Notes under the pieces: generated by a model
Databases searched by the model: none
What the model was told of the DNA's origin: nothing
What the model saw: only the letters and a program-made list of their open reading frames with translations
In this document: positions 1 through 10,052 of the stretch, in pieces
How positions within the stretch are numbered: the first letter of the stretch is position 1
Layout: each line of letters begins with the position of its first letter
Source of the DNA: Paraburkholderia megapolitana
Lineage (GTDB): Bacteria > Pseudomonadota > Gammaproteobacteria > Burkholderiales > Burkholderiaceae
Reading direction: 5' to 3'
Length of the DNA stretch: 64,000 nucleotides
NCBI RefSeq assembly: GCF_007556815.1
Contig: NZ_CP041745.1
Coordinates: 3,573,001 to 3,637,000 of the forward strand
Position numbers and translations under genes: made by a program

Positions 1-86
1 CGCAACGACGGCCGGCGGGTAAAATGCGCTCGCACGGCGTTGCTGCCGCGACAAGCAGCGTGCGCCGCTCCCCTTCACCCTCGCCC

Positions 87-791
87 ATGAATCTCGAAAG
101 CATTCTCTTCACCCAGGGTTTCGGTTCCCGACGCCAGTGCCGCGCGACGATCGCGGAAGGCCGCGTCGAGATCGACGGCGCCATATGCGACGAGCCCAAC
201 GCGGAGTTCTCCACCGATGCGCTCACGTTCTATGTCGACGGTACGCCCTGGGCCTATCACGAGCGCGCGTACCTGCTGCTCAACAAGCCGGCCGGCTACG
301 AGTGCTCGCGCGAACCGCAACATCACCTGAGCGTATTCAGCCTGCTGCCGGCGCCGTTCACGGCACGCGGCGTGCAATGCGTCGGCCGGCTCGACCAGGA
401 CACGACCGGCCTGCTGCTGCTCTCCGACGACGGCCAGTTCGTGCACGCGCTGACAGCACCGCGCCGCAAGGTGCCGAAGACGTATGTCGCGACCACTCGC
501 CATCCGCTCGACGATACGCAGCTCGCGGCGTTGCGCGACGGCGTGCTGCTGCACGGCGAAGCGCAGCCAGTAGTCGCCGTCGATGCCCGCGCGCGCAGTG
601 CCAACGTGCTCGAGCTGACAGTGCTCGAAGGCAAGTATCACCAGGTCAAACGGATGGTGGCCGCGGCGGGCAATCGGGTGGAGGCGCTGCATCGCGAGCG
701 GATCGGCGGACTGACTCTGCCGGAGACGCTTGTCGAAGGAAAATGGCAGTGGCTCAACGCCACCGATCTCGCCTCCCTGCAAGGCCGCTGA
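87..791 (+). CDS. rsuA: 16S rRNA pseudouridine synthase, RsuA family
   Basis: Cytoplasmic pseudouridine synthase of the RsuA/RluB/E/F family, which isomerises a single uridine in rRNA (U516 of 16S for E. coli RsuA). The 234-residue protein has an S4-like RNA-binding segment at about residues 2-45. The catalytic motif RLDQDTTG lies near residues 101-108, with Asp103 as the expected catalytic residue. An in-frame ATG at 24 would add 21 low-complexity residues; 87 is preferred because the S4 fold starts directly after it. The gene stands alone at the window edge. Family assignment is firm; the exact target uridine is inferred. A second family member (RluE type) lies at 38484. Confidence 0.9.
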   Translation: MNLESILFTQGFGSRRQCRATIAEGRVEIDGAICDEPNAEFSTDALTFYVDGTPWAYHERAYLLLNKPAGYECSREPQHHLSVFSLLPAPFTARGVQCVGRLDQDTTGLLLLSDDGQFVHALTAPRRKVPKTYVATTRHPLDDTQLAALRDGVLLHGEAQPVVAVDARARSANVLELTVLEGKYHQVKRMVAAAGNRVEALHRERIGGLTLPETLVEGKWQWLNATDLASLQGR

Positions 792-801
792 CCGGCTAAC
801 C

Positions 802-848
802 ACCCGCTCAACCGGTACATCTTCCTTCAGGAAGATTACCAGGCGGGT
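802..848. repeat. Long imperfect stem-loop downstream of rsuA
   Basis: Nested inverted repeats: ACCCGC (802-807) pairs with GCGGGT (843-848), GGTA (814-817) with TACC (837-840), and ATCTTCCT (819-826) with AGGAAGAT (829-836) around a two-base loop. There is no T-run, so it is not a classical intrinsic terminator. It could be an mRNA 3' stabiliser or a REP-like element. Confidence 0.5.
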
Positions 849-1018
849 AAACCGGTAGCGTCGCCCTCATTGCCCCGCAAACCCCCGCCAGAGCGTGAAT
901 GGCTGCCCGTCGACCCGATTCGCACCGGCTTTTTGCGTTGCGCCGCAGCATGCCCTTCCTGACAGGCCGCCCTATACTCGATTAAACAACCATTACAAAG
1001 GATTCAGGGAGAAGCGCC

Positions 1019-1207
1019 ATGGTCATCAATGAAACTTTTGGGGTTACCTACGTGATGATTGCGGTCACGTGTCTAGGCGCGGTTCTGGTCGGCGGATTGC
1101 TGACCGCGATGCATCTGAGGCATCAATATCATCCGAATCTGATCGGTGCGCTGATCGGCGCGCTACTGTGCTTCCTGGTACTCGAAGCACTGCCGGCGCT
1201 GACCTGA
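1019..1207 (+). CDS. Small two-helix membrane protein, unknown function
   Basis: A 62-residue protein with two hydrophobic stretches (about residues 10-30 and 41-60) joined by a short polar loop containing HLRHQYHPN. It therefore probably sits in the inner membrane as a hairpin. A purine-rich stretch (AGGGAGAAG) just before the ATG is a good ribosome binding site. It stands alone between rsuA and the convergent epimerase gene. I do not recognise a family or function. Intact reading frame, clear start signal and coherent hydrophobicity support a real gene. Confidence 0.6.
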   Translation: MVINETFGVTYVMIAVTCLGAVLVGGLLTAMHLRHQYHPNLIGALIGALLCFLVLEALPALT

Positions 1208-1280
1208 CGCTCACGCCATCGACAACCATCGACGCGCCGTGACAGATTGCCGACAGGCGTGGACCGGGGTCCACGCCGTT

Positions 1281-2303
1281 TCAGTTTGTCTCGTGAGTAG
1301 TGCGCAGGAAATCGTCGACGCTCGGGTAGCGCAGACGTACCTTTAGCTCGCGCTTCAATCGTGCATTATCGAGTCGACGCGATTCGCGCATGAACGACAG
1401 CAGCATCGGATCGAGTTGCTGTTCCGCGACCTCGCGCGTCACGCGCGGCGCGCGCTCAAGGCCGTACGCATCCGCGACACGGTCGAAGTATTCCCCCATC
1501 TTCATTTCGCTGTCGTCCGACGCGTGGATCACGCGAGCCGGCCGGCCATGCGTCGTCATCCGTACGAGAATCGCCGCGAGATCGTCGGCGTGGATGTGGC
1601 TCGTGTACACGTCGTGTGAATCGACGAGCGCGGGGGTGCGCTTCTCGAGCCGTGCCAGCGGCAGGCGATTCGCCGCATAGATGCCGGGAATGCGCGCAAT
1701 CGATGCGCTGACCGTGCCGCGTGCGGTCGCGCGCCGCAACTGCTGCTCGGCGGAAACACGGCGCTTTGCACGCGCATTCGCTGGTCGGGGTGTGCGTGTC
1801 TCGTCGATCAGCGCCCCGCCGCAATCGCCATATACGCCGGTCGTGCTCGCGTAGACGATCTTCGGCACGGCCCGCGAGCGGCCGGTTCGCGCAACCCCGT
1901 CGGGTACAATAGCGCCTGTTTCGCGTTCCACCGCCAAACCACGGCGCAGACGGCGCAAGCGCGCCACAGGTACGGTTGCATTGCGTGCCGGGCCGCCCCG
2001 GCGAGCGCTCAACGCGGCAAGCAGCGCGCGCGTGCGGCGATCGTCGTCGCCGGTTTTCTGCGGCGGCGCCAGATGCAGCACGGTCGGCGCCAGTCCCGCG
2101 AGCCGCCTGAGGCTGCGGCGCACGTCGAGGTCCCCGACCAGTGGCGTCGCGCCAGCAGCGCGTAGCTCGGCGCAACGGGCCGGCTGGCTCGTCAATGCAA
2201 CGACGTGCAGGTGCGGCAGCAGATGTCCGATGCAGCGCATGCCGACGTCGCCGCAGCCCACAATCAGTACGCGCGGGCGGCGCAGATTTCGTGTCGCTTT
2301 CAT
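1281..2303 (-). CDS. NAD-dependent epimerase/dehydratase family protein (extended SDR)
   Basis: A 340-residue Rossmann-fold protein. The N-terminal nucleotide-binding turn is VLIVGCGDVGMRC (about residues 12-24). A conserved STTGVYGDCGG segment near the middle supplies the active-site serine/tyrosine region of extended short-chain dehydrogenases. It resembles YeeZ-type sugar-nucleotide epimerase homologues whose substrate is unknown. It is divergently transcribed from the iron-sulfur flavin reductase at 2382, with 78 bases between the starts. The middle of the protein (about residues 95-145) is arginine-rich and poorly conserved. The substrate cannot be told from sequence. Confidence 0.75.
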   Translation of the reverse strand: MKATRNLRRPRVLIVGCGDVGMRCIGHLLPHLHVVALTSQPARCAELRAAGATPLVGDLDVRRSLRRLAGLAPTVLHLAPPQKTGDDDRRTRALLAALSARRGGPARNATVPVARLRRLRRGLAVERETGAIVPDGVARTGRSRAVPKIVYASTTGVYGDCGGALIDETRTPRPANARAKRRVSAEQQLRRATARGTVSASIARIPGIYAANRLPLARLEKRTPALVDSHDVYTSHIHADDLAAILVRMTTHGRPARVIHASDDSEMKMGEYFDRVADAYGLERAPRVTREVAEQQLDPMLLSFMRESRRLDNARLKRELKVRLRYPSVDDFLRTTHETN

Positions 2304-2381
2304 AGTGGACGCATTGTAGCCGCGATGTAGCTGCTAGAAGCGGCTCGCACCGATTACCGACTCTTCGATTTCGATCACTTT

Positions 2382-3413
2382 ATGGCATTTAACGTAACGC
2401 TCCGGCAAAGCGGCCGGCAGTTTCAGGTAGAACCCGACGAACCCGTCCTCACCGCGGCCCTGCGCCAGGGCATCGGCCTGCCGTACGGTTGCAAGAACGG
2501 CGCATGCGGCTCGTGCAAAGGCACGGTGCTGAGCGGCCAGGTCGAACAACGCGTGCATTCGTCGTCGGCACTGTCGAACGACGAAAAGACCCGCGGCATG
2601 GCGCTCTTTTGCTGCGCCACGCCGCAGAGCGATCTCGAGATCGATATCCGCGAAGTAGCAGGCGTCGGCGATGTGCAGGTGAAGAAGCTGCCGTGCCGCG
2701 TGAATGCGATCGAGCGCAAGGCCGACGATGTCGTCGTGCTGAAGCTGCAGTTGCCGGCCAACGAACGCCTGCAGTATCTCGCGGGCCAGTACCTCGAATT
2801 CATCCTGAAGGACGGCAAGCGCCGCAGTTATTCGATGGCGACGGCACCGCACGAGGAAGGCCCGATCGAACTGCACATTCGCCACATGCCCGGCGGCGCG
2901 TTCACCGACCACGTGTTCAACACGATGAAAGAGCGCGACATCCTGCGCTTTGAAGCACCGCTCGGCACGTTCTTCCTGCGCGAAGACTCGGAGCGGCCGA
3001 TCGTGCTGCTCGGTTCGGGTACCGGTTTTGCGCCGCTGAAGGCGATCATCGAACATGCGGCGTTCCAGAATATCGAACGCCCGATGACGCTCTACTGGGG
3101 CGCGCGTCGCAAGAAAGACCTGTACCTGCTCGAGCTCGCCGAACAATGGGCGAAGGACCTGCCGAACTTCCGCTTCGTGCCGGTTCTGTCCGAACCCGAC
3201 GCGAGCGATGCCTGGACCGGCCGCATCGGCTTCGTTCATCGGGCCGTCATCGAAGATCTGCCAGACTTGTCCGCTTATCAGGTGTATGCGTGCGGCGCAC
3301 CGGTCATGGTCGAGTCGGCACAGCGCGATTTCACCCAGCATCACGGGCTGCCGGAAGGCGAGTTCTACGCGGATTCGTTCACCAGTGCCGCCGATCTGGC
3401 GAACCCGGTCTGA
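2382..3413 (+). CDS. CDP-6-deoxy-delta-3,4-glucoseen reductase-like 2Fe-2S flavin oxidoreductase
   Basis: A 343-residue electron-transfer flavoprotein. The plant-type [2Fe-2S] domain (about residues 1-90) has the cysteine pattern GCKNGACGSC plus a distal cysteine in LFCCATPQ. The FAD domain follows (about 100-195) with RRSYSMATA, then a NAD(P)H domain (about 205-330) with LGSGTGFAPLKA. Burkholderiaceae orthologues are usually labelled AscD/RfbI, but the same architecture serves many oxygenase reductases. No dideoxysugar genes are nearby, so the physiological partner is unknown. No obvious Shine-Dalgarno precedes the ATG. Confidence 0.75.
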   Translation: MAFNVTLRQSGRQFQVEPDEPVLTAALRQGIGLPYGCKNGACGSCKGTVLSGQVEQRVHSSSALSNDEKTRGMALFCCATPQSDLEIDIREVAGVGDVQVKKLPCRVNAIERKADDVVVLKLQLPANERLQYLAGQYLEFILKDGKRRSYSMATAPHEEGPIELHIRHMPGGAFTDHVFNTMKERDILRFEAPLGTFFLREDSERPIVLLGSGTGFAPLKAIIEHAAFQNIERPMTLYWGARRKKDLYLLELAEQWAKDLPNFRFVPVLSEPDASDAWTGRIGFVHRAVIEDLPDLSAYQVYACGAPVMVESAQRDFTQHHGLPEGEFYADSFTSAADLANPV

Positions 3414-3604
3414 CGACGATGAGCGGCAGATCAGCGGCAAAATGGGCGAAATTGATGGTTTACACGAACGCGCGCGGTGTCGTATTCTTTCGCCCATGAA
3501 CCGCATCCAGTCCGAACTTCGACGTCGCCGCTCGCCGCTCCCTTAGGGGCGCCGCTGGCTTCGTCACGGATTCGCGCCGTCAGGCGCATGTTGTTCGAAT
3601 CATG

Positions 3605-3637
3605 AAAGCCACGGCCTGCCGTGGCTTTTTTGTTTTT
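3605..3637 (+). terminator. Intrinsic terminator after the flavin reductase
   Basis: Perfect stem AAAGCCACGGC (3605-3615) / GCCGTGGCTTT (3618-3628) followed by a long T-run. It lies only about 40 bases before the next start codon, so the downstream gene must have its own promoter overlapping this region or be fed by read-through. Confidence 0.8.
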
Positions 3638-3677
3638 TCGGTCCTTCTTCTATCCGCTTCGCCTGGAGCCTGCTGCC

Positions 3678-4862
3678 ATGAATTTCAATGAGTATCCCAT
3701 CGAGTCGTTGATGTACATCACGAACCGGCCCGAGATCGTGTTCACGCACGGCAAGGGCTCGTGGATCTACGACAACGAAGGCAAGCGTTATCTCGACTTC
3801 ATCCAGGGCTGGGCCGTGAACAGCCTCGGTCACTGCAACGACGGCATGATCGAAGCGCTGGAAAAACAGGCGCGTCTGCTGATCAACCCGTCGCCCGCGT
3901 TCTACAACCAACCGATGGCGCAGCTGGCCAGCCTGCTCACGCAGCACAGCTGCTTCGACAAGGTGTTCTTCGCGAACAGCGGCGCGGAAGCAAACGAAGG
4001 CGCGATCAAGCTCGCGCGCAAGTGGGGCAAGAAATTCCGCGACGGCGCGTACGAGATCATCACGTTCGATCACAGCTTCCACGGCCGCACGCTCGCGACC
4101 ATGTCGGCAAGCGGCAAACCGGGCTGGGACACGATCTACGCGCCGCAGGTGCCGGGTTTTCCGAAGGCCGATCTGAACGACATCGCGTCGGTGGAAAAAC
4201 TGATCACCGGCAAGACCGTTGCGGTGATGCTCGAACCGATCCAGGGCGAAGGCGGCGTGATTCCGGCTACGCGCGAATTCATGCAGCAACTGCGCGACCT
4301 GACGAAGCGGCACGGCATCCTGCTGATCGTCGATGAAGTGCAAAGCGGTTGCGGCCGTGCGGGTACGCTGTTCGCGTACGAGCTGTCTGGAGTCGAGCCG
4401 GACATCATGACGCTTGGCAAGGGCATCGGCGGCGGTGTGCCGCTCGCGGCATTGCTCGCGAAAAAGGAAGTGGAAGTGTTCGAAGCGGGCGACCAGGGCG
4501 GCACCTACAACGGCAATCCGTTGATGACCGCCGTCGGTTACTCGGTGATTTCGCAGCTCACCGCGCCCGGTTTTCTCGAAGGCGTGCGCGAGCGCAGCGA
4601 GTATCTGCGCACGAAGCTGCTCGAGCTTTCGGAAGAGCGTGGCTTTGCGGGTGAACGCGGCGAGGGTCTGTTGCGCGCACTGCTGCTCGGCAAGGACATC
4701 GGCCCACAGATCGTTGAAAAAGCGCGTCTGATGCAACCGGACGGTCTGCTGCTGAATGCCGCGCGCCCCAACCTGCTGCGCTTCATGCCCGCACTGAACG
4801 TCACGCACGACGAGATCGACCAGATGCTCGCGATGCTGCGCACGGTGCTCGACTCGCTGTAA
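3678..4862 (+). CDS. Acetylornithine aminotransferase family protein (ArgD-like)
   Basis: A 394-residue class-III PLP-dependent aminotransferase, expected to interconvert N-acetylornithine and its semialdehyde with 2-oxoglutarate/glutamate in arginine metabolism. Visible hallmarks are SGAEANEGAIKLARKWG, DHSFHGRTLATM, the PLP-binding aspartate in IVDEVQSGCGR, the Schiff-base lysine in TLGKGIGGG, and GTYNGNPL. An upstream in-frame ATG at 3621 lies inside the preceding terminator, so 3678 (MNFNEYPIES) is chosen. A GNAT acetyltransferase follows 20 bases later, suggesting a two-gene operon. Ornithine or GABA transaminase activity cannot be excluded. Confidence 0.85.
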   Translation: MNFNEYPIESLMYITNRPEIVFTHGKGSWIYDNEGKRYLDFIQGWAVNSLGHCNDGMIEALEKQARLLINPSPAFYNQPMAQLASLLTQHSCFDKVFFANSGAEANEGAIKLARKWGKKFRDGAYEIITFDHSFHGRTLATMSASGKPGWDTIYAPQVPGFPKADLNDIASVEKLITGKTVAVMLEPIQGEGGVIPATREFMQQLRDLTKRHGILLIVDEVQSGCGRAGTLFAYELSGVEPDIMTLGKGIGGGVPLAALLAKKEVEVFEAGDQGGTYNGNPLMTAVGYSVISQLTAPGFLEGVRERSEYLRTKLLELSEERGFAGERGEGLLRALLLGKDIGPQIVEKARLMQPDGLLLNAARPNLLRFMPALNVTHDEIDQMLAMLRTVLDSL

Positions 4863-4881
4863 GCAACGGGAGACCACGCCG

Positions 4882-5343
4882 ATGACATCCGCTACGCTCT
4901 CGATCCGCTGCTTCGATGCGCGCGACACCGACACGGTCATTGCGCTGTGGCAGGACGTGTTCCCCGAATACCGGAACCCGGACAAGCCGCAGCGCGACCC
5001 GCGCCTGTCGATCGCGAACAAGCTCGCGACGCAGCCTGAGCTGTTCTTCGTTGCCGAACGTGCGGGCCGCCTGGTCGGCACCGTGATGACCGGCTACGAC
5101 GGCCACCGCGGCTGGATTTACTCGCTCGCAGTCGACCCGACGCATCGCAGGCTAGGTATCGGCACACAGCTCGTCGAGCACGCGGAAGCTGCACTCACCG
5201 CGCGCGGTTGTCCGAAGGTGAACCTGCAGGTGCTGTCGACGCGTAGCGATGTGCAGGCGTTCTACGAAGCGCTCGGTTATCGCGCCGACGAAGTGATCAG
5301 CATGGGCAAACGACTCGGCGCTACGGCAGCGGTTGCTGGCTGA
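4882..5343 (+). CDS. GNAT family N-acetyltransferase (YpeA-like)
   Basis: A 153-residue acetyl-CoA dependent acyltransferase. Motif A is clear at IYSLAVDPTHRRLGIGTQLVEHAE (quoted in part: RRLGIGTQLV), where the R-x-x-G-x-G loop binds CoA pyrophosphate. The C-terminal NLQVL...FYEALGYR is the usual strand-helix end of the fold. It resembles E. coli YpeA in length and motifs. It follows the ArgD-like gene by 20 bases with AACGGGAGACC as ribosome binding site, so the two are probably cotranscribed. Substrate unknown. Confidence 0.8.
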   Translation: MTSATLSIRCFDARDTDTVIALWQDVFPEYRNPDKPQRDPRLSIANKLATQPELFFVAERAGRLVGTVMTGYDGHRGWIYSLAVDPTHRRLGIGTQLVEHAEAALTARGCPKVNLQVLSTRSDVQAFYEALGYRADEVISMGKRLGATAAVAG

Positions 5344-5380
5344 GGTCTTTTTTAGCCTGGGCCGGTGGGTTCTGCAAAGA

Positions 5381-5422
5381 AAAAGCCGCATGCCTCTTTG
5401 AACTGAGGCATGCGGCTTTTTT
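5381..5422. terminator. Bidirectional terminator between the GNAT gene and livF
   Basis: Perfect 16-base stem AAAAGCCGCATGCCTC (5381-5396) / GAGGCATGCGGCTTTT (5405-5420) with an 8-base loop and T-runs on both strands. It separates the convergent acetyltransferase and liv operons. Confidence 0.9.
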
Positions 5423-5437
5423 GTGCTTCTACAACGC

Positions 5438-6154
5438 TTATTCACCCAGATAAGCAGCCCGAACCTTCGGATCATCAAGCATCTGCTTCGCGTCGCCGGA
5501 CATCGTGACAAGACCCGAGTCCATCACGTAAGCGCGATTCGCAGCCTGCAATGCGAGCCGCGCGTTCTGCTCGACCAGCAGCACCGTGATGCCTTCCTTC
5601 GAGATCTCGCGCACCACTTCGAATATCTTCTCGACCATGATCGGCGACAGGCCCATCGACGGTTCGTCGAGCAACAGCAGCTTCGGCTTGCTGATGATCG
5701 CGCGCGCCATCGCCAGCATCTGCTGTTCGCCGCCCGACAACGTGCCCGCGTATTGCGAAGCGCGTTCCTTCAGACGCGGAAAGAAGCCGAACATGCGCTC
5801 GACGTCCTTCTTGATGCCGTCCGTGTCGTTGCGCAGATACGCGCCCATCTGCATGTTCTCGACGATCGACATACGCGCGAAGATGCCGCGGCCTTCCGGC
5901 ACCATCGCGAGTCCGCGACGCAGCAGTTCATGCGCGGGCACACCGCGGATCGACTCGCCCATGTACTCGATGTCGCCGGCTGAGTAAGGCTTCAGCCCCG
6001 TGATGGCCTTCATCGTCGTCGTCTTGCCCGCACCGTTCGCGCCAATCAGCGTAACGAGTTCGCCCTGCGCGACTTCGAGGTCCACACCCTTCACCGCCTG
6101 GATGCCGCCGTAGTTGACCTGCAGGCCCTTGATTTTCAACATTGCCGTAGCCAT
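5438..6154 (-). CDS. livF: Branched-chain amino acid ABC transporter ATP-binding protein LivF
   Basis: A 238-residue cytoplasmic ATPase of the HAAT family importer for leucine, isoleucine and valine. The Walker A is GANGAGKTTT, the ABC signature LSGGEQQMLAMAR and Walker B LLLLDEPSMGL, in normal order. The start MATAMLKIKG at 6154 is chosen. Its ATG overlaps the livG stop (ATGA), which indicates translational coupling, and the in-frame upstream extension lies inside livG. It is the last gene of livHMGF and ends at a strong bidirectional terminator. Confidence 0.93.
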   Translation of the reverse strand: MATAMLKIKGLQVNYGGIQAVKGVDLEVAQGELVTLIGANGAGKTTTMKAITGLKPYSAGDIEYMGESIRGVPAHELLRRGLAMVPEGRGIFARMSIVENMQMGAYLRNDTDGIKKDVERMFGFFPRLKERASQYAGTLSGGEQQMLAMARAIISKPKLLLLDEPSMGLSPIMVEKIFEVVREISKEGITVLLVEQNARLALQAANRAYVMDSGLVTMSGDAKQMLDDPKVRAAYLGE

Positions 6155-6927
6155 CAGTGAACTCCCGCGCCCAGATATGCCTCGATCACCTTCGGGTCTT
6201 TCTGCACGTCCTGCGGCAGTCCCTGAGCGATCACCTTGCCGTAATCGAGCACTGTCATCTGATTGCACAGGCCCATCACCAGTTTGACGTCGTGCTCGAT
6301 CAGCAGGATCGTCTTGCCGTCGGAGCGGATCTTGTCGAGTAGCTTGGTCAGCTCGACCTTCTCCGTCGCGTTCATACCGGCAGCCGGCTCGTCGAGGGCA
6401 AGCAGCTTCGGATCGGTGGCAAGTGCGCGCGCGATCTCAAGACGCCGCTGGTGCCCATACGACAGATTGCGCGACGTGTAGTCCGCGTACTGCGCGATGC
6501 CGACGTAGTCGAGCAGCTCGATCGCACGCTCCTTGATCTCGCGCTCTTCCTTGCGCTCGGACGGTGTCTGGAACACCGCGCCGATCAGACCGTGGCGCGT
6601 GCGCACGTGGCGCCCCACCATCACGTTTTCCAGCGCGGTCATGCCGCCGAACAGACGGATGTTCTGGAACGTCCGCGCAATGCCGGCCTTCGCGACCTGA
6701 TACACCGCGGTCGGCGTGTAGTTCGTGCCGTCGAGCTTGAACTCGCCGGAATCCGGCGTGTACAGACCCGTGATCACGTTGAAGAACGTCGTCTTGCCCG
6801 CGCCGTTCGGTCCGATCAGGCCGTAGATCTGCCCTGCCTTGATCTCGATGCCGACGTCGGACAGAGCCTGCAGGCCGCCGAAGCGCTTGTTGACGCCCTT
6901 GACGGACAGTCGAATGTCATTGCTCAT
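6154..6927 (-). CDS. livG: Branched-chain amino acid ABC transporter ATP-binding protein LivG
   Basis: A 257-residue ATPase pairing with LivF. Walker A is GPNGAGKTTF, the signature LSYGHQRRLEIARAL and Walker B LLALDEPAAGM, followed by the extra C-terminal segment typical of LivG (EHDVKLVMGLC). The start MSNDIRLSVKG at 6927 is preferred over an in-frame site at 6981 because the latter runs into livM. It lies 16 bases after livM and overlaps livF by the ATGA arrangement. Confidence 0.93.
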   Translation of the reverse strand: MSNDIRLSVKGVNKRFGGLQALSDVGIEIKAGQIYGLIGPNGAGKTTFFNVITGLYTPDSGEFKLDGTNYTPTAVYQVAKAGIARTFQNIRLFGGMTALENVMVGRHVRTRHGLIGAVFQTPSERKEEREIKERAIELLDYVGIAQYADYTSRNLSYGHQRRLEIARALATDPKLLALDEPAAGMNATEKVELTKLLDKIRSDGKTILLIEHDVKLVMGLCNQMTVLDYGKVIAQGLPQDVQKDPKVIEAYLGAGVH

Positions 6928-6943
6928 GCGTTTTCTCCTGTCC

Positions 6944-8113
<1,170 letters not shown>

Positions 8114-8139
8114 GTCTGTTTGCTCCTTATGGCCCGGGA

Positions 8140-9090
8140 TCAGGCGCGATCCGCAACACGTTCGCCCAGCAGCCCCGACGGACGGAACACGAGCACGATG
8201 ATCAGCACGACAAACGCAAACACGTCCTGATAGTTACTGCCGAACACACCGCCTGTGAGATTGCCGATATAGCCCGCACCGAGCTGCTCGATCAGGCCGA
8301 GCAGTACCCCGCCCACCATTGCGCCACCCAGGTTCCCGATCCCGCCGAGCACCGCCGCGGTAAACGCTTTCAGGCCAGGAATGAAGCCCATATAGAAGTG
8401 CGCATTGCCGTACTCGGAGGCGATCATCACGCCGGCCAGCGCAGCGAGCGCCGAGCCGATCATGAAGGTGGCCGAGATCACGAAGTTCGGGTTCACGCCC
8501 ATCAGGCTCGCGACGCCGGGGTTCTCGGCGATCGCGCGCATCGCACGGCCGAGCTTCGTCTTGTGGACCAGCAGCAGCAGGCCGCCCATCACGAGGAACG
8601 CCACCACGATGATCACGATTTCGGTCATCGAGATCACCGCACCTGGCGTCGATTCAGTGGCCTTGATCACGTTGATCGGATCGGTGGGCAGCAGTTGCGG
8701 GAACGGCAGCGGGTTACGCGACCAGATCATCATCGCGAGCGTTTGCAGCAGGATCGACACGCCGATCGCGGTGATCAGCGGGGCGAGACGCGGTGCCTTG
8801 CGCAACGGCCGGTAGGCGACCCGCTCGATCGTATAACCGACCAGCGAGCACACTACGGCCGCAATGATCAGCGCGATGATGAGCGTCGGCACATTGCCGA
8901 GCCCGGGGAAGTGGTTATGCAGGACCCCGATCGCGGACAGCGCAACCATCGCACCGACCATCAACACATCGCCGTGTGCGAAGTTGATGATGCCGAGAAT
9001 CCCGTAAACCATCGTATAGCCGAGTGCAATGATGGCGTAGACGCTACCAAGCACCAGACCGTTGAGGATCTGCTGGACGAAGATATCCAT
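8140..9090 (-). CDS. livH: Branched-chain amino acid ABC transporter permease LivH
   Basis: A 316-residue integral membrane permease. It opens with the LivH hallmark LNGLVLGSVYAIIALGYTMV and GIINFAHGDVLM, has the coupling helix RAIAENPGVASLMGVN, and ends with VLVFRPSGLLGER. It is the first intact gene of the liv operon. The upstream position normally occupied by a substrate-binding gene holds only a decayed remnant (9318-9887) with its own terminator. livH therefore probably has its own promoter between 9091 and 9266. Confidence 0.93.
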   Translation of the reverse strand: MDIFVQQILNGLVLGSVYAIIALGYTMVYGILGIINFAHGDVLMVGAMVALSAIGVLHNHFPGLGNVPTLIIALIIAAVVCSLVGYTIERVAYRPLRKAPRLAPLITAIGVSILLQTLAMMIWSRNPLPFPQLLPTDPINVIKATESTPGAVISMTEIVIIVVAFLVMGGLLLLVHKTKLGRAMRAIAENPGVASLMGVNPNFVISATFMIGSALAALAGVMIASEYGNAHFYMGFIPGLKAFTAAVLGGIGNLGGAMVGGVLLGLIEQLGAGYIGNLTGGVFGSNYQDVFAFVVLIIVLVFRPSGLLGERVADRA

Positions 9091-9266
9091 TTAAAGCTCC
9101 TTAGCGCGTGCGACTGGATTCACGTTCTTCATCGGCCGGTGGGCGGCGATGGGTCGGAGAATCGCAACGGCACTGCGGGTACTGATATTAAGAACCGGTC
9201 AGGGTTATCCGCCTTCGATGTCCCGTTCGACCGTGATACGGTCGTCGAGCTGCCGCAAGCGGATGC

Positions 9267-9298
9267 AAAAACGGCACCGTCGGATGGTTCGGTGCCGT
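9267..9298 (-). terminator. Intrinsic terminator of the decayed substrate-binding gene
   Basis: On the minus strand the stem formed by 9291-9298 and 9271-9278 (ACGGCACC/GGTGCCGT) is followed by a T-run (A-run at 9267-9271 on the plus strand). It sits 20 bases after the remnant's stop codon, where the terminator of the intact ancestor would be. Confidence 0.7.
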
Positions 9299-9317
9299 CA
9301 CGTTGTACGTCCCGTCG

Positions 9318-9887
9318 TTACATATTCACGACGTCGAGGACCGCACGATTGCCGTCCCTGAAGTCGTAAAACGTAATGGCGCCTTCTTGCAAATCGCCCT
9401 TGCCACTGGATGCGATCTCGCCGATCACCGGGTGGTATCCGGTGGGCGGCATCGCACCCCTCAGCAGGAGCGGCTCGGCCGAACTGGCGTTACCCGCCAG
9501 TTTGCCCACCTTGTCGGTACACACACCGTCGCCGCCAAGGATTTTTGCCCTGCTGCCAGGCACTGCCCGCTTCGCAGACAGTTCGCCCGTTGCGTTCACA
9601 CCGCCGGACATGATGGCGTCCGGCCGAACACGTTTGATCTTCGTGAGGATGCCGCAGGCCGTGGCGTTCGCCACCTGCGTGCCGGTTTCCGGGCTGGTTG
9701 CGGCGGCGCGGGCGTCGAACTGCAGCTCGATCCGATGGCCGTCGATGGTCAAACCCTGTGTGTTGATGTCCTCTACAGCCAACCGCGCCCCATTTTCGTT
9801 GTCGTTGCACTCACTCTTCCTGCTGCTCGCGGTCACCATCGCAACCGCGGCCGCATCGGGCACCGCGTCAGCAAACTTGGCTTGCAT
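9318..9887 (-). pseudogene. Decayed LivJ/LivK-type substrate-binding protein
   Basis: An open frame of 189 residues that keeps only blocks of a periplasmic branched-chain amino acid binding protein, usually about 370-390 residues. Recognisable blocks are ENGARLAVEDINTQG near the N-terminus, a middle block ILTKIKRVRPDAIMSGG and AKILGGDGVCTDK, and a C-terminal block with GKGDLQEGAITFYDF and LDVVNM. The intervening ligand-binding segments, including most of lobe 2, are gone, and no normal signal peptide remains. A GGGAG sequence sits 9 bases before the ATG at 9887, a relic of the original start. Upstream in-frame sequence to 10052 is not recognisable. It lies just ahead of livH, the usual place for this gene. 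Confidence 0.75.
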
Positions 9888-10052
9888 TAAACAGGTCTCC
9901 CGCGCCTTGCAAAATCCGCTGTCCCAAGGCCCACAGGGCTTCAGAAACGCGCGCATTGTAACTCCAATTATGCGGCGGCCAATATATTGAACCGGCAGGG
10001 TTTTCCTGCATTGCAACCTGATTTCAGGACCAATAATCGGCGTGTGGCGCAA

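Noticed and set aside
959-978. CTGACA and TATACT as a promoter for the small membrane protein
   Set aside because: The spacer is only 8 bases, too short for sigma-70.
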